Of a DNA stretch of 64,000 bases, positions 1 through 11,333 are shown piece by piece. The notes below the pieces were generated by a model that searched no databases, was not told where the DNA came from, and worked only from the letters and a program-made list of their open reading frames with translations. The position numbers and the translations under genes are program-made. Numbering within the stretch: the first letter of the stretch is position 1; each line of letters starts with the position of its first letter. The stretch is from Fennellomyces sp. T-0311 (Eukaryota; Mucoromycota; Mucoromycetes; Mucorales; Lichtheimiaceae). The stretch covers positions 186,001 through 250,000 of the forward strand of contig JALLLT010000029.1 in the NCBI GenBank assembly GCA_025266875.1, given 5' to 3'.

Positions 1-3000
1 GAAGGGAAGACACAGAAAATAAAGGGGAGACGGCTTCCATGAAATAATTTTTTTTTAGATAGATAACAGAGCATGGAGCTCCCGTGTGTTTTTTCATCGC
101 CCGCTCTATCAACGGCAATCGCCGACCCACGTTCCGGCAATCAAATCAATGCTTGGCCCACGCTGATCTGCGCCTCAAACCTCGGTCCCGTTGCTATATA
201 CGACATGTTACCCTTGGAAACAACAGCGCGGCTGTTTCATATATGACACCTGCATGCACGCTATCCGTCCGCGGGAAAATTGACACACTTATACCCTGGT
301 GTGAACTCGCTGAGTATTTTTTTTTTTTCAAAAGCAGCGGACTTTAAGCTTTCGCGTTGCGCAGTTCACACACGATGGCGCGATAGCGTTGGCTATTGTT
401 CTCTGCATCTTTGCTCGTCGCTTACATGTCACCTGCTTGATCGAGGGAGTATATTCTTATAGCTCAAAATTAAAGGAGCTCTAATCATGGTACGGGTGGC
501 CGTCGGGACGATTTCCAAAAGTGATAGGTGTCCTCGGGACCACCTAATCGCCGCCGCTTTCTTTGTTGCTTTGTTATGATACGGTTATCAGGGCACGTAT
601 CTGACATGCCGCTCGATTTCCTCAGCATATGCACTGGCTGAGGCATCACCTAACCTTGATTACCCGGCCGTCTAGATGACTCGTAGGTATATGCAAAGCA
701 CATTTCGCTACGTACTTCTGTGATCCATAAGAGACAAACATTATATAAACGCTACAAACGAAGCATCTGCTTGATAGATACGTTTACCTTTATTATTTAA
801 AACTATGGATCTCATGGATAGCACTTTCCATGGTGAGCGCCGGGATTATCCGGGTATTCGGTGCGAAAGTATCTCTCTTTTTGGTACCTTCGTTTTCCCC
901 ATCAACACGATTGTAGGCTTACGCGCTGGTATCCCACTTACGGGTTATCGCAGATAATAGAGGATAAACCGGCTATCAAGGAAGTCACAGAATGAAAATA
1001 ATATCAAGGAGATCCATATGCGGGCAGATTTAATCCCTCTCCACGCTACTCGGATCCTGCCGCTTATTTACGCACAGTTACAAGCGTTTGCATCGTAAAC
1101 GTAGTCATATTTGGCTGTTCAATATCGTCAATCAATAATGCTATCGCATACGTACTTGTATTTCTGTCATTGATTTTTGTTCATCAATAAAGATACATGA
1201 AAGTAATTCAGCAAGGATTAGAAGGAAAGAAGGACCGAGTCAATACATTCGGGTACAACGACGTAAATTCGTCCACTACTTGCATATCATTCACCTTACC
1301 TTTCCCGCATCCAAACTCGCTGCTTCATATATGATTTGTACATAGACATGTTATTTATGAGTATGTGATTTCTTGCTTTTGAATCTTTGTCGCTGGTACA
1401 TCATCTTCTGACTGAGATAGATCAAAATATACGGAGACTGATCTTTGAAGACTCCGTATAGGTTGAAAATGTTTCACTGCACTTTCACCCTTTAACCATC
1501 TTCTTTATATTCTTCGCATTCTTGATTCCCAAATATACCACTTTTCTGAACAATCGCTCAACCAGTGTCCTGTCTTCCATTCGATAATAATTGTATAATC
1601 GCGCAATCTCAAACCTCGTAGATTGTCTTGAGCAGTTTGATTAGATATCATTTATTCTTTTTTTGAATTTGAGTACACGGCAATTTGCCTTTTTGATCGA
1701 TCTTATCGTACTGTATTTATCATTTCATACTACGTGGTTAATTATAAGACCATAATGGATCTTTCGCTTCAATGAGGCGCTCATTTATGTTCGCGTTAAA
1801 CTCTCTGTTGATATATTTCTATATAATTCTTCATTTCCTTCGAACCATGTTTTCCAAACCCGTGTTGTTGCTCCAATATGTCCCGCGCTGTTGTTGTGCC
1901 CCATGTATACCTGATGCCAGAAACAGCAGGTCAATTATTGCATAGAAATGTTTTTCAAATGTTGTGGCCAAAGAACATACCTACCCTCTTTGTCACCAAT
2001 GTCTCAAACGCGTCAACTATTACTGAAAAGTCATGGTATGCAAAAAAAGAAATGGATAATAAATATCCTTCTGCAGCTTTCCTGATATAGAGATTCCGTT
2101 ACAAGTAAAATATATCGAAATCTTAGATCTGCAAGGTAAAACACAGTTCTATGCAATTGCTTCATCTATATAGCTTGCCTTCAATCAGGACCTCGAACAC
2201 TGTAATCTTACTTGTCGCCAATCTAATCTTTAACCCTCTTATACAACTAGGAGGACCATGATTATGTACTCCAAACGTCGACCGACCCTTTTTTTCAGCG
2301 ACTTGATGCTGTCAGTGTGAACTGCCGCGCATACCGCTTGACTAGTAGAAATGCCTTCGAATTGGTTCTTGCTCGCTTTTGACGGAAAGTCTTTAGAGCG
2401 TTTCGTATGTTCTATTATGAATCTCGCTTCAATTTGTTCCTAAAAATTGCTTGCAAATCTCGGCAAACGATAGTCTGCTTTTGACGGTGAATCCCACTTC
2501 AAGTGTTCATTCTATGAGATTGTGTGATTTCGCCGCTGGCTTTGACATCGGAATTGACGCACTTTGTTGAGCTTCCAGTAGATCACCATGTAACCCACTC
2601 GCTTGTGTCTTTCTTGATCGTGTACAATAGCTGCAAATGGTAGCTTATCGTTTTTGAAATGTTACATCTATGTACTTGACAATCACCTGTTTTCAGGGAG
2701 AGTTTAGTTAGAATATGAACTGGCATACTACCCGTCCAAGAGATTTCCTTGTCAGACAAGTGAAAAAGACAGTGAATGGATAACCCAATGATTACATAGA
2801 TAGTGAAATATTTGGGATATGGAAAAAGGACAGATAATTTCTTTAAAGCCCTTGTTACATTTCAGAGAATAAAAAGGAAGATCCATTACAACAGGTATTG
2901 CTGTAAGATATTTATACCTTGATTTGAGAACGCGGTTTCATCAGATTAGGGATGTCATCGCTACGCCAATTGAGAAAGTAACGCAAGTATCACATTATAT

Positions 3001-4859
3001 TAGTGTGCATCTTCACTTTGACAAATTTCTTTACGCTAGTTGCTGCCGCTTTTATGCGGAGTATAATTCTCAAATCCGACAGACGGGTTAAAAAGGCAAA
3101 CGATCAAATACTTAAAACACATTTGATTATTCATTTTGTCAATTACATACCAGTAACCTTTATTTTACATATATAAACCATCACCACTACATGTGATGAT
3201 GAGATTTAAAAATATCATGCAATGCAAGCAAGACATTAGCTTGGTGCTAGCCGAAAGAGACCCACGAATAAGAGATAGAAGTGCTGTATCTCCATGTAAC
3301 GTTACTGGCTCGATTCTTCGAAACTACCCTGCGAACAAGTCAACATTTACTTTGGAGAAAGTCATGACGATGGGGTATGAAATTTGACGAGACTTCTATA
3401 ACTTTTAATTTCATATACGTATTATAAAAAACATTCATATCGATACTCATTAAGAAGGCAACGTAATAGAAAAATTGGTGGGTACTTCTCATCAGCATTC
3501 AACCACCGTGAGCCTTGCACTTGTGGCTTTTTGGTTTAACTGAAAACTCTTGAATTCAATATCTGAAGCTCATAAAAATAGCAGATTATCGGTATCAATT
3601 GCGCCAAAGGTGAATGATATTCTTTGACTGACTTCGCATATATAAATTTTACTACATACACAGAATGCAAGAGTGCAAGGCATTGCTGTTAATGCACGCT
3701 GATTACAAGATAATATTATCCAATGTCATTTGGCGCTATCCACAGTAGTGTGAGAATATACAAGTCGAGTGGGTGACCGGGTCATCTAATTCATTCAGGA
3801 ATGCATAAAAAGAATGTTTTTCCGGTAGATATGAACGCTTATTATAGGCGGGGAAGGGGGACTGACGGTCATTTTGCAATCCCTACCGGGAACCTGTTTA
3901 GTGGGCCATACGAAATTCAACTTCTTCCTACAAATCCAGGAGCAAAAGTAACAGACACTTCTAATGAAAAAGTTTACCCCGGTAGAGAACGACACGTGAG
4001 CCCCTCGGTTACCTTCATTGGCAGCATTCAGTTGATGTGCGTAAGTGAATCTTTTTGCATATGTATTAGTCCTCTATTACATAGCATCTAGATATCAGTT
4101 AACCTTGCTCCAAATATGGAAAACGTATTATGTGTATGAGAACCCATTGTGCTGCCAGAGATATTAAAAGAAAAACCCGAGCAAGTGATGTAAATCACAT
4201 CAAGCAGTATGGATGAGGCGAGGAAATAATGGTATTGCCTGTGAAATCGTATCTTTATAAATGATGCCAGCCATATGCATAGTGGCTGCTACGACCGGGT
4301 AGATCGCCAGCGTGAATGCATTTGAAAGCTCCCAAAATGGTATACTACATACATGAATGCTTTTTTTTCTCTTTAGATCACAACTGGATCATACTGCAGC
4401 TATTTTGGAACGTACTTCATACTTCCAACACACGGGCCACTTATCGTCAGAGCTGTAATACTACTTTATACAATTACAATGACATGAGCAAAAGCTTTTA
4501 ACAACTAACTATTACTTTAAACTTTATAAACCCGCTTCAACTCGGTAATTATCTCTGGTATGAAGGTGCGTAACCATATGAGTTTAAACCACATTTGTTA
4601 TATCGTATACGTACAGTGTTGCCCGCAGGTGGGCGTAAAATCCTTCCGTATTGCTTTTGTCAGTCGCATTGGTGCTATCAGACTCTAAAAAAAAACAAAG
4701 TAATATACTAGGGCTACGGGGTGGGCATCCCCTATATCCCAAATTTGTTGTTGCCTTCATGCTCCTTTTTCCAAACTCTGCTGGCTATTTTAAATAACGA
4801 AGCTCTGCCCCTCTTCAAGACCATCCTTGTTTCCTCTTTTTTTTTCCTCTTTTACACCA
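1..4859. other. AT-rich region without a recognisable gene
   Basis: No open frame here shows a recognisable domain, splice-linked exons or a plausible protein composition; the longest frames are under 100 codons and overlap on both strands. The sequence has many short A/T runs. A perfect 9-bp inverted repeat (TATACGGAG / CTCCGTATA, 15 bp apart) lies at 1428-1460. The stretch could hold decayed transposons or a gene desert; nothing in it allows a firm call. Confidence 0.5.
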
Positions 4860-5644
4860 ATGTTCAAATCTCTGGCTTTTCTGGTACTTCTTGTGTCGAG
4901 CGTTTCAGCACAAATTACCGCACCAGCAAGAAACTACAATGTAACAAGTCCAGTAAACAATGGTCCATACGTCGTTGATCAAATCCTTCCTTGCACCTAC
5001 ACTCTGTTCTCCGAAGTTGATAGTTCATGTAAAGATTTGTTTTTTTTTAAAAAAAAAGAAATAGCAATTCCCAAAAAAAAAATTACTGAACTGAATGTAC
5101 AATAGCGCTCCACCTCCAGATTCTTTTGAAGCCTGTTTCTGTTGCACCTGTTGCTACTGGCACAGGAAACGCAAAGGCTGAACCATCTGCAGTTGCCCCA
5201 GCTGCACCAGTTGCGTCGCCGACAGCCTCAGGAACCGCCAACAGCAGCGCTAATTCAACCCAGCAAGTGATTACGATTGCCGAGGATGCAGACGTCTCCA
5301 AGACTGAGGCATCTGCTAAGCATGCTGGTAACCTCACATATTATGAACACTCGATCAATTTCAAGATCCCACGGACGGTGCTACCGGGTAAATACAAAGT
5401 TGTGTTCTTGGATACTTCGACAAACACGGAGACACAAATCCCCATCGAGATTCGGTCTGCTGCAGCTGCGACAGCTTCCACGGGCACAGGGGGTAAAACG
5501 TCGGACAGTTCGCTGAATGGCTCAAGTAATGATTCCAAGAGTATTTTTGCCTCCAATGCCATCAAGCCAAAGTCTTCTTCTTTCCTTGTCTCTTGCCTAT
5601 GTGTTTTCATTGCTGCAGCCTCCATCGCCTCGGTCCTCACCTAA
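4860..5644 (+). CDS. GPI-anchored Ser/Thr-rich cell-wall protein with Kre9/Knh1-like domain
   Basis: Two exons, 4860-5028 and 5106-5644, joined in phase 1 (donor GTAAAG, acceptor AATAG), give 235 residues. Residues 1-17 (MFKSLAFLVLLVSSVSA) form a signal peptide. The next ~110 residues look like the N-terminal domain of the fungal Ser-Thr-rich GPI-anchored family (Kre9/Knh1 type): ITAPARNYNV, a middle SLHLQILLKPV strand, and the closing TVLPGKYKVVFLDTST segment. A Ser/Thr/Ala-rich insert separates the strands. The C-terminus ends in a hydrophobic tail (SFLVSCLCVFIAAASIASVLT) directly after a Ser/Asn-rich stretch, as expected for GPI attachment. The ATG at 4860 is chosen because it starts the signal peptide. 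Role inferred: cell-wall or plasma-membrane surface protein. The intron contains long A and T runs. Confidence 0.85.
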
Positions 5645-6226
5645 AACAAAAAGAGTCAAACTCTGCAGTCTAATATCTACACCAACCAGTTTTACATTTA
5701 GTTTTTATTTTCCTTTTGTTAGAATCATTAGGACTATTGCTTATCATCGCAGCTTAGTACAGTAGCATCTGCTTCTAAAATATATATTCTCCCAATAATA
5801 CAATCCTTGTTCCTTGATCATCTACATGTACTACACTCCAATTGATACATAAAAAAAGACATTGTGCTGCCGGCAATGACGGTAAGCTCAGCGCTGGATC
5901 GGGTTCTATAGGTATAAGCAGGTAGGGATGCCGTGCAGAGGAGACTTAAGCATACATGAGTTGGGGCTATATCTTACGTATGAAGACCTGCATAGCTATA
6001 GTCAACCACGCCAGCACGTTATTCTGCAATTGAACGATCCATGCATGAGTATTTGCACTGCCATTTTTTTTACACAGCGATGCCTTATGCCACTGTACAT
6101 ACATTATGGAAGCTAATTTACAGTGGAGTGGTGTGTGACAATCCAAAATTTATGCTGTGGTGGTGGTCGATGTTCCTGCGCAGCGCACGTTTCCTTTTCT
6201 TCTTTTGAAACAAATCATTGTTGAAC
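5645..6226. other. Intergenic region
   Basis: Contains the 3' end of the wall-protein gene and the promoter of the sorting nexin gene. Nothing else is recognisable. Confidence 0.5.
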
Positions 6227-8298
6227 ATGACAGACTCGGAAGAATTTAACAATGTCGCTTGGGATATGCAGCAAGACAGTAACCATAGTCTGCAGCAGCA
6301 GTCAGGCCTACACAACCAAGACCCAGCAATGCTTGACCCACTTTCCGACATGGACAAGGCGCTGAGCCAAGCATTGGCCGACAAGTCAGAAGAGCTTGCC
6401 AAGGTAATAAGCTTTCGATCGCCATTCTCTTTTATGCTCATTTTTCGTCCACTGTTACTCCTTGCAGACTGACTTGTCCATGATCGAACCTGCCCACGTC
6501 AATGTCGACATCTCGGACGATCCGCTCGAGCACAGCCTTGGCGACAATAGTATACTGCATAATAGCTCTGTCAACTCCACATATTATTATCATTCAGACC
6601 AGGCGGGTGCGTCGTCTTCGTCGTCGACCCCAGCAGTGGCAACATCCACCGGTACCGACTGGAAAAATATCCAGGTGGTGGATCCTCGCAAGGAAAATGA
6701 GGGCGCATATATCACATACCGCATCGTTTCTACAGTACGTAGCCATGGATGCTATGCGAGGACTGCTATATGGATCCTAACGTGTGTGGGTACAGAAAAC
6801 ATCGTTTCGAAGGAGATTTCAAGACTTTGTCTGGCTTTACAACGTCCTGTATACCCATTACCCTGCCTGCTTCGTGCCTCCTCTCCCTGACAAGCACCGG
6901 ATGGGTATGCATTAGCTTCTATTGTGAGGTTCGATTGCACTAAGTCGGATATTGATAGAGTACGTCAAGGGTGATCGATTCGGCACGGATTTCGTAGAAC
7001 GACGGCGGATAAGGCAAGCACTATTTGGCCAGCGGACGCATGTGATTTTTCTAACTTGCGTCTTTACAGTTTACAGCGCTTTCTGCAGCGAATTGCGCGG
7101 CATCCTATTCTACGACAGGCCGAATTCTTTGTCATGTTTCTTGAATCGTCAGAGTTTGTGAGTATCCCTAACTACAGCATCACCCTGGCAACAATCTCAC
7201 CATTACCGTAGAACGACGCATCAGCACGCGCGCTTCGAGAAGGACAGGAAACCATGATCGATACCATTGGGGATTCCTTACTCAACGCATTTGCAAAGAT
7301 CCGCAAACGAGACGAGCGGTTTGTGCAGATGAAGGAGCGGGTGGATCGTCTTGAAGATAATTTGACGATGCTTGAGAAAACGCTGGCACGGACGAACAAG
7401 CGAGCAGATGGTAAGTGTGGATTTCCATCCAAGGCATCAATTGATTACTTATGGCTAGTGCAGAGTTGGGCCATGATTACGACGAGTTTGCGCAGAGTGT
7501 GCGTGGATTGGTCAAGCATGAGGCGAACGTCGAGTTACCGTTATCCAAATTCGCCACGGCGTTGGATGAATATTCCAGCGCAATGAAGAAAATGGTAAAG
7601 CGTGGATCACCCGGCTGGAGCCATATGGGCTAATCCTTTGATGTAGAATGCACATGACTCTCTATGGCTAGGCGAGATACACGACTACATGTCCTACTAT
7701 AGCGTGATGAAGGTATGTGAATGGTGTCTCTTTCTGCACAGTTTGCTAACCACCGGTTCCACAGGGAGTGCTCAAGTTACGTGACCAAAAGCAGCTCGAC
7801 TTTGAGGAGCTGTCTGACTATCTCCAACAAACGGTCGCTGAACGTGAGAGGACGCTTCATCCACGGCCGGGAGACAGCACATACAACATTGCAGGCTATT
7901 TTACGGACAAGATCAACGAGGTCCGCGGGGCGGACGCCGACAAGATCAAACGTGAAAAGGTGCTTCGTCTAAACGACCGCATCCGTGAAGTAAGCATCAT
8001 ACCAACACGGTCGTTCTGAGACTAGTCAGCTAAAAGTAATGGGGCAGCTCCAAGATGCGATAGAGCAGACGCACGAGGTGTCGACGGCATTCTCGGAGCA
8101 GGTCAAGCGCGAAGACGACTTTCTAGCGCAAAGCAAAGCAGCAGAAATACGCGATGCACTACAGGACTACACAGACTCCAAGGTGGAATTCTTCCAGCAG
8201 GTAGGTGGGACAAAAGCCTGGCAAACCCGGAATCTAATTGCATGCAGGGAGCCAATATTTGGCGCGAAATTGCAACTACCTTGGAGCAAATGGAATAA
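6227..8298 (+). CDS. SNX4: Sorting nexin Snx4/Atg24 (PX-BAR)
   Basis: Eleven exons (6227-6403, 6468-6734, 6796-6904, 6959-7013, 7070-7157, 7212-7410, 7464-7594, 7647-7712, 7765-7989, 8030-8200, 8248-8298) close in phase to a 512-residue protein. The PX domain spans about residues 125-245, with the phosphoinositide-binding RRRFQDF at 153-159 followed by the Pro-rich PPLPDKHRM loop and the LQRFLQRI helix. Residues ~260-512 form a coiled-coil BAR domain. Length and order match Snx4, which binds PI3P on endosomes, recycles SNAREs such as Snc1 to the Golgi, and acts in selective autophagy (Atg24). The fourth intron (7014-7069) uses a GC donor (AAG|GCAAGC), needed to keep frame into the PX core. 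The 3' end lies only 60 bp from the convergent complex I gene. Confidence 0.93.
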
Positions 8299-8358
8299 AG
8301 TGCCAAAAAAATACGCGTTGTTATTATCTAAGCTTTGTTGTTTTTTTTATTGCAAGAT

Positions 8359-8789
8359 CTATTCTCTCTGGTACTGCCATTGGCCCTTGGGAATGGCCAC
8401 CTCGAGCTCCTCCCAGGGCTTCCATTCCTCCATCTTGCCAATCAGCTTGAGTTCGTCCTCAGCCTGGATAATCAACTCTTCGATTTGGCCATTATCAATT
8501 GCGTTTTCGATTTGTGTCACGTCTTCAGTGCCTTCGACAATGGCCAGACGTTGCTTGGTGAAGGATTCCGTGGCCTGACGGTAGACGGCGTGTGCGGGGA
8601 GGCGTGACAGAGCAGTGAGCGTCTTGTTGTATGTTTGGATAAGGTGAGGGCGAGGGTTGGGGTGGACGGGGATGCCGGTCAAGCCAGTGGTGGCCTTTGT
8701 ACACGCATTCGGTTATTTTTATTGCTCCTGCACACTTATTACAGCCGTACCTTCTTGGTCGCCTGAAGCAATGGACGTGTGAAGAACAT
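8359..8789 (-). CDS. NADH:ubiquinone oxidoreductase B13 subunit (NDUFA5-like)
   Basis: Two exons, 8751-8789 (13 codons) and 8359-8694, encode 124 residues. The sequence runs MFFTRPLLQATKK, then ATTGLTGIPVHPNPRPHL and an alpha-helical part ending in WEELEVAIPKGQWQYQRE. This is the ETC complex I subunit 5 family (human NDUFA5/B13, Neurospora 29.9 kDa subunit), an accessory subunit of the hydrophilic arm in the mitochondrial matrix. The TGL.GI.VHPNPR motif and length fit well. The start comes from the small first exon, whose donor (GTACGG) keeps phase 0. Presence of complex I separates this organism from Saccharomyces-like yeasts. Confidence 0.92.
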
Positions 8790-9642
8790 TAGTTAATGGT
8801 TGTTGGTTACCCTGGCAAGCGCAACCAAGTTGTTTGGGCAACCACAGCAGCTGTCACAGCGCGAGGAGCCAATTGGCTGGTGATTTTACAATTTTGCCTG
8901 TGGTAGTGATTCTGCTGTGCTTCGCTGCATATTCTTTCTTTCCGGTTTTCTTTCTGGTTTGCAATCGAAGCTATGGAATGCCTGAGGATTCTGTGTAGTT
9001 CAATTCAGCTACTACTTCTTCTGACCGCATCCCAATGTTAATGCCCTTTACACAGTGGATTATGTTCGGCATGGATGAATTCTCTTCTGGCCACAGCTGT
9101 GCAACCACAAGGACACACTTGCCCGGCAACCGCGGCTATTTTAATAGAGCTTTATGGCTCTCGTATGTACTTTTTTTCTCTTTGGCTGCATTAAGAAGTG
9201 AAGTCGACGCACCGATCGGGCAATCTATTTGTACAAACTCTTTGCGCACATGCCATAACTGCTTTCGACTACTCTATGGATCCTGAATACTAGTTGAGCG
9301 CGTACTTTTGAACGCATATCAAGGATTGTTGTTACCTAGAAATCATTATAACCATGGAAACACAGGGAAGCAAACGGCAACTTTACACTCTGGGTTACTT
9401 GAAATCTGAGTTACATTGGTGTACGCGGCCATATCTTGTGCTTTGTGTTTCTTACAGACGTTAAGCGACAGCAAAGTACACTGACAATGACAATATTCAG
9501 TAGCACTGTAACGGATCCAGTTTCCTTTCTTTCATGCGCAATGACGTCGCTGTGACTTTGCCTGAAAACAGAACCTTTGGGCCCCGCTTCACGCGGGGTA
9601 CACGGGTTTTTTCTTCCACTTTCCATTTTTTACGGATCGAAT
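8790..9642. other. Intergenic/promoter region with a GC-rich hairpin
   Basis: Divergent upstream region between the complex I subunit and the small protein at 9643. A GC-rich perfect hairpin, CCCCGC-TTCAC-GCGGGG at 9582-9598, sits ~45 bp before the downstream ATG, probably in its 5' UTR. No gene is visible; short frames such as one near 9035 lack support. Confidence 0.4.
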
Positions 9643-9944
9643 ATGTCTGACACAAGCAACGAACTCGAGCGCCTTAACAAGTTTGTCGAAGCTGCACCGC
9701 AGAATAGCTACAATATTGACCAGTACAAGAGTCAAATATGCCGTCAGCTGCCCGGAGGTCAGGAGGAGTGCATAAAACTTAGTCTGGAGTGTAAGGGTGT
9801 TGGTCTTGTAACCTGTGAGCGTTGTCGTTACTAAAACCTTGTTGCATAGACACACAAATGTTTTCGCAAATGCAAAAGCTGGGCTTCTTCTGCGCGTTAC
9901 CGATGGATCCAAAGAAAACACACATGGAGTGCACGCGAGTGTAA
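9643..9944 (+). CDS. Small Cys-containing hypothetical protein (80 aa)
   Basis: Exons 9643-9790 and 9850-9944 join in phase 1 (donor GTAAGG, acceptor GCATAG) to give 80 residues, starting MSDTSNELERLNKFVEAAP. The product has a C-X9-C pair at C33/C43 and a second pair C64/C77 spaced C-X12-C, between two short helix-like segments. This is reminiscent of, but does not match, the twin CX9C (CHCH) proteins of the mitochondrial intermembrane space, so no function is assigned. Support for coding is the exact splice phase and compact ATG-to-stop structure. I do not recognise a family. Confidence 0.5.
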
Positions 9945-11333
9945 TGAACCTGTTATTTCCCCTTGCTATAAGGACGTTTTTGGAGGCACACAGAGAAAAA
10001 AAATAGATATCTTATATTACATACGACGTATGTTCCCTCTCACTCTCACTCAGGAACAGAATAGATTTATATGTATGGTTTTTCTGTCTTTTTTGAAAAG
10101 AACAACGCTTACGAATTTTGTTTTTTTTTCGGACTTTGTTAGGGGTTTCACTCTTTTCCAGCGTTGTATGTGAAAACGCCCTGCACCGGTTGACGGCAAG
10201 GTGGTACAAAGGCAAGAGGTAGAAAAATATTCGCGTAAACTTTTCACCCGTACTACCGTTGGCCAGATCAAACTGTAGTCGGCGCGAACCGACCGCAAAT
10301 GCTTTGCATGAATGCCATTTATCGTGACTGGCAGATCATGTACATTATTCGAAACGTCAGGGAAGAAAGCGAAGAGGTTGCTCTCGAAAACTGCTTGGTC
10401 CAGAAGGGTTATGAGACAACATATGGATTGGGTGGGGCGCCTGTTTACCTTTTGTTATGGGTTTACTATGGTGATGTGGCGATGGATCCGATGGATCGGG
10501 GGTATAACCGTGGCAGATGGATCAGGTTGCCCAAATGCCATCGGTTTGCATAGTCAGGTATTATGACCATGCACATCATCATAGCATGAGTTTGAAGTAA
10601 TACTGCCGTTCGTCGCCCACAGAAGAATACTTTATATACGGACGTCGCTATGCACGTACCTTGCTATCCCACTACTAGTTAGACTTGTTTGAAACCGGCG
10701 ATCCGTGCGCTCAAATTACGCGATGTGAATTACATGCAGGTGCTGCAAAATATTTATATGCTTAATCCTTGTATCGTACATCTCTATGCATTCACCGACG
10801 ATCAGGCCTCCAGTTAAACATGTCCCAAATAAAGATCAGGGCTTCAGTGAGACCTGTCTAAAAGAGGACGAAGGTAGCGGAATAAATTTAAAGACAATGT
10901 TGTCGGTCAAACAAAGTTTTAGATTGTTAGCGAAGACGGTAATGTCGCATACCGCACCCAGTAAATTGGTACCCATATACGCTGTTGAACGGACCTGATG
11001 ATCGAAAATTACCAATAAAACCTTGCATGGTTGTAACATTCGAGCTTGGGACTGCTGTCCAGGGTCCATTAGCCGAGCCCACATTGCCTTATCAGATGGA
11101 TTTTCCTCAGTGCGTTACCCATCCAAAAGATTCTAGCGGCAGCAATACACTGCTCCATGAGCTGATTCTGGATATCATAGTATTATGAATTTTTAGTAGA
11201 CAAATATAAATTTATTTCATACAAAAGGTAGGTACAAATAGGGCTTAAAATATTGCCACATAACGGCTACATTCATGTACATTCATATTAACAATATAAT
11301 AACAGCTCACTTTAACAAGTAAGAGTATTTGTC
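9945..11333. other. Intergenic region with no convincing gene
   Basis: Several frames of 60-85 codons exist (around 10299-10553, 10786-10998 and 10985-11188), mostly overlapping each other or frames on the other strand. None shows a domain or linked exons. A cluster of GGATCC/GGATC-type repeats occurs near 10480-10525. Confidence 0.4.

Noticed and set aside
3801..4091. 96-codon frame in the left desert
   Set aside because: Not similar to anything I know, overlaps a 66-codon frame on the opposite strand, and has no linked exon.
5083..5640. Minus-strand open frames opposite the GPI-anchored protein gene
   Set aside because: They mirror the Ser/Ala-rich coding strand; no domain, and the plus strand has signal peptide, intron and GPI tail.
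8103..8306. Minus-strand frame overlapping the Snx4 3' exons
   Set aside because: Shadow of the BAR-domain coding sequence.
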